From NCBI RefSeq assembly GCF_938040115.1, contig NZ_CALHXD010000195.1:1-11848 (forward strand): 11,848 nt of DNA, written 5' to 3'. Origin of the DNA: an uncultured Campylobacter sp. Its GTDB lineage: Bacteria; Campylobacterota; Campylobacteria; Campylobacterales; Campylobacteraceae. The notes under the pieces were generated by a model. That model had not been told where the DNA came from. It saw nothing but the letters and a program-made list of their open reading frames with translations, and did not search any database. Made by a program: the position numbers and the translations under genes. This document shows, one piece after another, positions 8,201 to 11,848 of this stretch (position 1 is the first letter of the stretch; every line of letters starts with the position of its first letter).

Positions 8201-10413
8201 CCGTCATCGTTAATGGTAAATACCGCGGTGCCTTTTAAAATGCTTGCGATTTTGCCTTTGTTTTGTAGCTTAAACGCAGTCGCACCTTTGCCCTCGTTGT
8301 CTAGAGTGACTGGTTTAGTAAACTGATCTAGGCCGTTTGCGGCGTATTCGCCGTTGCTAAATTTATACTCTTTAAATTTATCGTTTTTGTAATCTTGTTG
8401 ATATAAATTTAACGCCACGTCGCCTTCTAAATTAGCCGCCGCTCCGCCAAAAAGGTAGTTGCTTTGCAGTTTTACGTCTATTAGATCGTCTAGAGCGTAA
8501 ATTTGCTTATCTAGCTTAACTTCGTTTTTGATGCGTTGCGGAGTAAAGGACTCGACTGAAAAGTCGTAGCTATCGATGATTTTATTTGCAAAGATCACTT
8601 CAAATTTAAACGTTCCGGTTAGTCCCGAGTTTACCGGCTCGTCGAAATTTATCACGCCAAGCTCGGTGGTGTTTACGCCTTTATTTAGGATCACTTTATT
8701 TTGCGGATCTCTGATTTTTAGCTTAACGGGCATGTTTGAGAGGCTCTTAAACAGCGCGTTTTTGATGATGATCTCGCCTTTTATGTTTTCCTGCGGGCGG
8801 ATGATGTTGCTAGCAAAGTGCAAATACGCGCTATACGTTTCGCTTCTATCTTTGGCGTCTAAATTTGACTCCTCGTTTAGGCGTTTGTTTTGCGATAGGG
8901 CGATGAAGCTTTGCTCTTTACCTAGCGTTAAAACTGCGCTTGAGACGTCCTTGCCGATGTCTTTTTTATTAAATTTAAATACGCCTTCGTCGTTTGTGAT
9001 GCCGCTTGCGATGAGATTGTTTTTAGTGGAGTAAATTTTGACGTCCGCGTTTGCGACCACTTCGTTTTTACTCAAGCGGTTGGCAAATAAAAACACCTCG
9101 TCTTTTGAAACCTTCATGCTTAGGCCGATATCGGTTAGATAGACCGCTTTTTGTACGCTTTTGTCTTTGTCGTAGTAGATCGTGACTAGATAAACTCCGT
9201 CGCCGCCCTCGGCAAAGTCAAGCTTGATCTTGCTTTTTTGCATTTCGTTTTGAGCGCCGCCGATCTCGTAGTTTTTGCTAGCTACTTCCTCGGCGTAGTT
9301 ATCCAAAGGAGTCTCGGTAAAATTTAAAAAGTATCTTAAATTTTGCTCTTTTAGCTTTTCGACGACGACTTTAGCGGTGTTTGTGTTTACGCTTTTTATG
9401 CCGATCTCGCCCAGGTTAGACATATACGTGCCGCTATCGGTAAACTCCAAAAACGGCTTTAGATCGCCAAAAGCGACGTTAAAGGTGGAGTTTTCTCGTA
9501 GCATCGAGTAGTCGTCGCCAAAGCCCTTATAGAAGGTGATTTTGTAGGTTGTCTGCGGTTTGAAGTCTTTACTGGTGATGTCGATATAGTAGTAGTAATA
9601 CTCGCCGTCGGCGTCTTGGTGGCTAGTGTACTCCATTTCGCCAACTTCAAAGCTATTTACGCCCTCGACCTTGATAAATTTTTTAATATTATCAGAATCT
9701 ATCCAATCTTTAAGATAGAGTCTAGCCGCTAGTTTGCCGTTATCTAGGCTAATGCCTTCGACTTCGTTTAAAAACATAGTCTTGGCTTTTGGCTTATCGA
9801 CGAAATTTTCATCGGGATTTGAGACTTTTTGCACGACTTCAAAACTATCGGCCAAATTTATACCCGAAGTATTTTTGAGGTTTTTAGAAACCGAAAATAC
9901 TAAATTGTCGCCGCTTTCAAGTAACTTTATCTGAAAGCTTTTAGGCGTTTTGGCTACGATTTTATATTTGATGTTTTGTTTGGCTAAATTTTGCTTGTCG
10001 TAAATTTTAAAATTCGCGGCAAACTCATCCTCGCTAACCTCGTCATTAAACACCGCTAAAAAGGTATCTCCGGAGTACTCGATCATATTTGATAGCACGA
10101 AATCTCCGCCGTAAAATTTAACCTTACTATCGCCTTTTTTGCACGAGTAGCTTACGCCTTTTGCAAGAGGCTTTTTAGGGTAAAAGAAAATCGAGTCTGA
10201 TCCATACTCAAAGGCTCCCGTTATCTCGGGCGCGCACTCGATTATTTTTTTGTGCGTGACCTTGCCGATGAGAGACTGTTCGTTTTGGGCATACTTGACG
10301 CCAATGCTTACCGAGCCGTCGTCTAACGCCCTGCTTGAACCGTCAAGCGTAAAGGCGCTTAAATTTGCTGCCAAGATGCAGCTTAGGCTTAAGCCGACTA
10401 GCTTTAAACGCAT
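5248..10413 (-). CDS. Bacterial alpha-2-macroglobulin (YfhM family), thioester-containing, secreted
   Basis: This predicted 1721-residue periplasmic protease trap is about 70 residues longer than E. coli YfhM. The start chosen is the ATG at 10413: it has AAGGAGG 5 bases upstream, overlaps the pbpC stop as TAATG, and opens directly into a signal peptide (MRLKLVGLSLSCILAANLSA), whereas longer in-frame starts add a charged leader that destroys the signal. Macroglobulin (MG) beta-sandwich domains follow; the MG2-like A2M_N segment is near 530-625 (SNIIRPQENIKG), and an MG segment with VTLFAVDEGVLQV lies just before the bait region. The likely bait is at about 1055-1091, followed by an MG7-like domain. 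The thioester motif is CSEQ at 1283-1286 (family consensus CxEQ), within NYPYGCSEQ, which starts the all-helical thioester domain (to about 1560). The C-terminal domain ends with LPAVITENMYDESM, resembling the conserved family tail. Cleavage of the bait should expose the thioester, which traps the protease covalently; that mechanism is known for the family, not shown here. Pairing with pbpC supports the assignment. Confidence 0.93.
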   Translation of the reverse strand: MRLKLVGLSLSCILAANLSAFTLDGSSRALDDGSVSIGVKYAQNEQSLIGKVTHKKIIECAPEITGAFEYGSDSIFFYPKKPLAKGVSYSCKKGDSKVKFYGGDFVLSNMIEYSGDTFLAVFNDEVSEDEFAANFKIYDKQNLAKQNIKYKIVAKTPKSFQIKLLESGDNLVFSVSKNLKNTSGINLADSFEVVQKVSNPDENFVDKPKAKTMFLNEVEGISLDNGKLAARLYLKDWIDSDNIKKFIKVEGVNSFEVGEMEYTSHQDADGEYYYYYIDITSKDFKPQTTYKITFYKGFGDDYSMLRENSTFNVAFGDLKPFLEFTDSGTYMSNLGEIGIKSVNTNTAKVVVEKLKEQNLRYFLNFTETPLDNYAEEVASKNYEIGGAQNEMQKSKIKLDFAEGGDGVYLVTIYYDKDKSVQKAVYLTDIGLSMKVSKDEVFLFANRLSKNEVVANADVKIYSTKNNLIASGITNDEGVFKFNKKDIGKDVSSAVLTLGKEQSFIALSQNKRLNEESNLDAKDRSETYSAYLHFASNIIRPQENIKGEIIIKNALFKSLSNMPVKLKIRDPQNKVILNKGVNTTELGVINFDEPVNSGLTGTFKFEVIFANKIIDSYDFSVESFTPQRIKNEVKLDKQIYALDDLIDVKLQSNYLFGGAAANLEGDVALNLYQQDYKNDKFKEYKFSNGEYAANGLDQFTKPVTLDNEGKGATAFKLQNKGKIASILKGTAVFTINDDGKNVSASNDFSVYPFDVMVGVRANDTYIDANSKLTLNFVSVDPLKDEELKDRQKAVEIKKAIWEYNYDKEGYLKWNKRYEKVFSDTLSGNEFVYDFNQSGDFIVVVSDILSGHSANLDIYVSGWDYGGTLQPTKELAKAKIKLNQKVYKKGDSLNVDVSSVLKSGIGIITVESENVKKYKVVNIENNVANAKFDLDFDFEGLYVTASIMRVADNDVLPFRTYDKVYAKADKSYRATNVSIEAPKVVKSNSKFKTTVKTEPNAEVTLFAVDEGVLQVTNQKLKSPLDFFDKILNDGVLDYDIYANLSGFKKDGKVLSFGGDAAAALMEMRMAKFASPVDKKNVKTYIKMQTAKAGADGVANFDVEVPSDFNSEINLAVLSVIGDKLGFSVNAVKVKDDIILKPTQTAYLIQGDQVNYTLRVINTTKEPKTVALSIDTNLNAQLAVDSIELKPNENAKLNFVIDANATGKSYINFTANDGKNGYTYSQKLDVIHAYPLSTYAKNFQATVEKTFKLDEEFKRIRIDASSSIKGVLSANSDKLVNYPYGCSEQRSSKLFELNFLVLGGDDSKEAKAKEADRKRFVEAGLQDVINMQKTDGSIGYWDQLSYTNNFASIYAIDMLFTLEKSGFALDSHVKSKAIDWLKAFGSNDNFQALYAAYVLSTQKKLDRSKLNALYDQKRYQNSALDGYLMAAILKNEGLNKESEKVLKGLNKSTFDREKELADNFGSEIRNKAFMLLLHANHFEKNAFSDELADYLIARVDKLHSTQERAFTLRALRAYIKDVSSENKFKLIADGHDLNFDGRGAINIAPKKPEITIVPENGAAVYLGVSASGYKKLDVNHKFDKKGLDIYRTFVGKDGKEIDINALKVNDVIYSKLSLKTNEFIRNGVINETISPCLEVVNENIVPNVRTEATKNSLTLEHQNIEDDRVLSFYSLSASKDAHVLYTPLRVVMSGKCMLPAVITENMYDESMSDYDLSQHEFIVK

Positions 10414-11848
10414 TAAAACCTCCTTATTTCGATATTGATTTCGCTTAAATTCGAATTTTCGTCCAGACACCCGAGCTTGTGTTTGCCTTGCGTTAAATTT
10501 AAGGTATTTTCGCTCGCGTTGTTTACTTTTTTCCACTCGTTTTCGTCGATCTTGAGATATATCTCATCGCCGATATACGCGTAACATTTTAGCATAACTT
10601 TGGTTAAATTCTCATCGCTCAGCAGAATTTGATTATTTGACGGCGTTGCAACGAGAGGTTTATAGCTTTTAAATTTATAGTAACAAGGACTTTCTTTGAT
10701 ATCTTCTTGAGTAATCGCGCCGTTTTTTAGTAAAAATCCTACTTCATCGCCCCTGATACTCTCGCAGATATCCTTTGGCGCAACGCCCTCTATCTGCCAG
10801 TCGTCCTCCTTGTCTCTGCACTCTTTAAATTTAAACGCGTCAAGGCAGGTTTTTTTGGACTCAATGCCGCCTGGCGTGCTCATGAAAGACAGTTTTTGCT
10901 TTTGAGCCAGTAGCTTAAAGACGTCAAAAACCGTGCGAGACGCGTCGCTAAATCCGCTTAAATTTTGCGTCTTTTTGCCGTTAAAGTTACCAAACCACAC
11001 CGCGACAGTGTAGTCGTTATTTACGCCGATCGTATAGATATCGCGCGAGCCGTAGCTGGTGCCGGTTTTAAAGGCGATTTGAGGCGTGTCTTTTGCGTAT
11101 TGCCACGCGACGCCAAGGTAACTGCGGGAGGCGGAGGAGAGCATCTTTGAGGTTAGATACGCGCTTTGCGGGCTGATTAGCCGTCCGTAGCCTAGTACCG
11201 TCTTGCCGGCAACCTCTAGCGGTTTTAGCTCGCCGCCGTTTGCGTAGATCGTGTAGAGGTGGGCTAAGCTTAGCAAGCTCATTTCCGCACTTCCAAGCGC
11301 GATACTATCGGCGTAAAATTCCTTTGAATTGCTCACCAAATGCACGCTAGAAAGCAGCTCATAGAGCGAATTTTCTCCTAGTTTGTTGTTTAGGCTAACG
11401 GCCGGGATATTTAGGCTAAGCGCTAGCGCCTCGGTTGCTGAGATGATACCAAAAAACCTGCTGTCGTAGTTTTTGGGCACGTACTCTCCGAGGAAAATTT
11501 CTGTATCTATCATCTGGCTTTTTGGCGTGATGAAACCCTCGTCGAGTCCTAGCGAAAATATAAACGGCTTTAGCGTCGAGCCCACGTTTCTGCTCATCGT
11601 TACGCCGTCGTTTTGTCCCTGCGGAGCGTGCCAGTCGTGCGAGCCCACGTATGCCGCTACGCTCATATTTTTGTTATCGATGATTATCCCCGCGGCGTTG
11701 TATGCGTCTTTTGATTTTAGCGAGGTTGCCGTATTTTTTAGCGCGTTTTCGAGTAAAATTTGCAAATTTAGATCTAAATTCGAGTGCGTAACGCCGTTTT
11801 TTAGAGCTTGCGCGGCGTAGTGCCTGGCCTTATAAACGGCGTCGTAGC
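10413..11848 (-). CDS. pbpC: Penicillin-binding protein 1C, partial (N-terminus beyond window)
   Basis: The last 477 residues of a bifunctional class A PBP are visible; the membrane anchor and glycosyltransferase domain lie past the right edge. The frame is open to the window boundary, so an apparent TTG start at 11765 is not real: the 27 codons before it (ending HSNLDLNLQ) continue the protein. The transpeptidase motifs, in visible numbering, are S-T-L-K with the catalytic Ser at 90 (bases 11579-11577), S-L-N at 144-146 and K-T-G at 260-262 (bases 11069-11061), so the DD-transpeptidase site looks intact. After about residue 330 comes a cysteine-rich linker, then a C-terminal beta domain of the BiPBP_C type (about 405-477). 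The tail and the adjoining macroglobulin gene distinguish PBP1C from PBP1A. It would build or repair peptidoglycan in the periplasm. The stop TAA overlaps the next ATG by one base. Confidence 0.93.
   Translation of the reverse strand, partial: YDAVYKARHYAAQALKNGVTHSNLDLNLQILLENALKNTATSLKSKDAYNAAGIIIDNKNMSVAAYVGSHDWHAPQGQNDGVTMSRNVGSTLKPFIFSLGLDEGFITPKSQMIDTEIFLGEYVPKNYDSRFFGIISATEALALSLNIPAVSLNNKLGENSLYELLSSVHLVSNSKEFYADSIALGSAEMSLLSLAHLYTIYANGGELKPLEVAGKTVLGYGRLISPQSAYLTSKMLSSASRSYLGVAWQYAKDTPQIAFKTGTSYGSRDIYTIGVNNDYTVAVWFGNFNGKKTQNLSGFSDASRTVFDVFKLLAQKQKLSFMSTPGGIESKKTCLDAFKFKECRDKEDDWQIEGVAPKDICESIRGDEVGFLLKNGAITQEDIKESPCYYKFKSYKPLVATPSNNQILLSDENLTKVMLKCYAYIGDEIYLKIDENEWKKVNNASENTLNLTQGKHKLGCLDENSNLSEINIEIRRF
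10419..10425 (-). promoter_or_regulatory. Ribosome binding site of the alpha-2-macroglobulin gene
   Basis: A full AAGGAGG on the minus strand, 5 bases before the ATG at 10413-10411 and inside the last codons of pbpC. It decides the start in favour of the signal-peptide methionine over the in-frame start 41 codons upstream, and points to translational coupling with pbpC. Confidence 0.85.

Noticed and set aside
8576..9034. 152-codon plus-strand frame opposite the macroglobulin gene
   Set aside because: Fully antisense within a continuous conserved gene, with no recognisable domain; Ser/Phe/Leu-rich as expected for the complement of a Lys/Asp-rich protein.
9586..9600. Five consecutive Tyr codons (residues 272-276) in the macroglobulin as a slippage-prone repeat
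   Set aside because: Only a short run of mixed TAT/TAC triplets; length change would stay in frame and no phase variation is suggested.
10414..10536. 41-codon N-terminal extension of the macroglobulin
   Set aside because: It overlaps the end of pbpC, is highly charged, and would bury the signal peptide; the ATG at 10413 has a near-perfect ribosome site.
11763..11765. TTG start for pbpC inside the window
   Set aside because: The frame is open upstream to the edge and the upstream residues fit a PBP, so the gene is cut by the window rather than starting here.

Overview
The window looks like chromosomal DNA from a Campylobacter-type epsilonproteobacterium. It has moderate GC (mid-40s percent by eye), an extreme density of the word AAATTT, and protein sequences of epsilonproteobacterial character. 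The GC level suggests an oral or human-associated species of the rectus/showae/curvus/concisus kind rather than C. jejuni; this species guess is inference from composition only. Every gene I can support lies on the minus strand, so transcription runs from high to low coordinates. No mobile element, CRISPR array, tRNA or rRNA was seen.

Region 1 (11848 to 5248, read leftward) is a two-gene cell-envelope module. It holds the 3' part of pbpC (penicillin-binding protein 1C: transpeptidase domain plus a BiPBP_C-type tail) and a 1721-residue bacterial alpha-2-macroglobulin of the YfhM family with an intact CSEQ thioester motif. The two overlap by one base (TAATG), and a strong Shine-Dalgarno lies inside the end of pbpC. 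A 9-bp GC-rich hairpin at 5216-5241, with a U-rich tail on the minus strand, ends this unit just after the macroglobulin stop codon. The pair is the known bacterial combination thought to trap invading proteases in the periplasm while the PBP repairs the breached peptidoglycan.

Region 2 (5215 to 1) is probably one transcription unit. It contains valS (valyl-tRNA synthetase), a 47-codon gene for a small hydrophobic protein, ddh (meso-diaminopimelate dehydrogenase), metN (methionine ABC transporter ATPase, GTG start) and the 5' part of metI (permease), which runs off the left edge. Gaps are 40, 33 and 31 bases, then a one-base overlap. A promoter is expected in the 130-base gap upstream of valS. 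The theme is amino-acid supply: charging tRNA with valine, making or recycling the lysine/peptidoglycan precursor DAP, and importing methionine.

The most interesting items are the thioester macroglobulin/PBP1C pair (apparently secreted rather than lipid-anchored, with paired cysteines and gene order reversed relative to E. coli), the unrecognised 47-residue membrane protein, and the roughly 15-fold excess of AAATTT. I see no convincing evidence for a wholly new multi-gene system.
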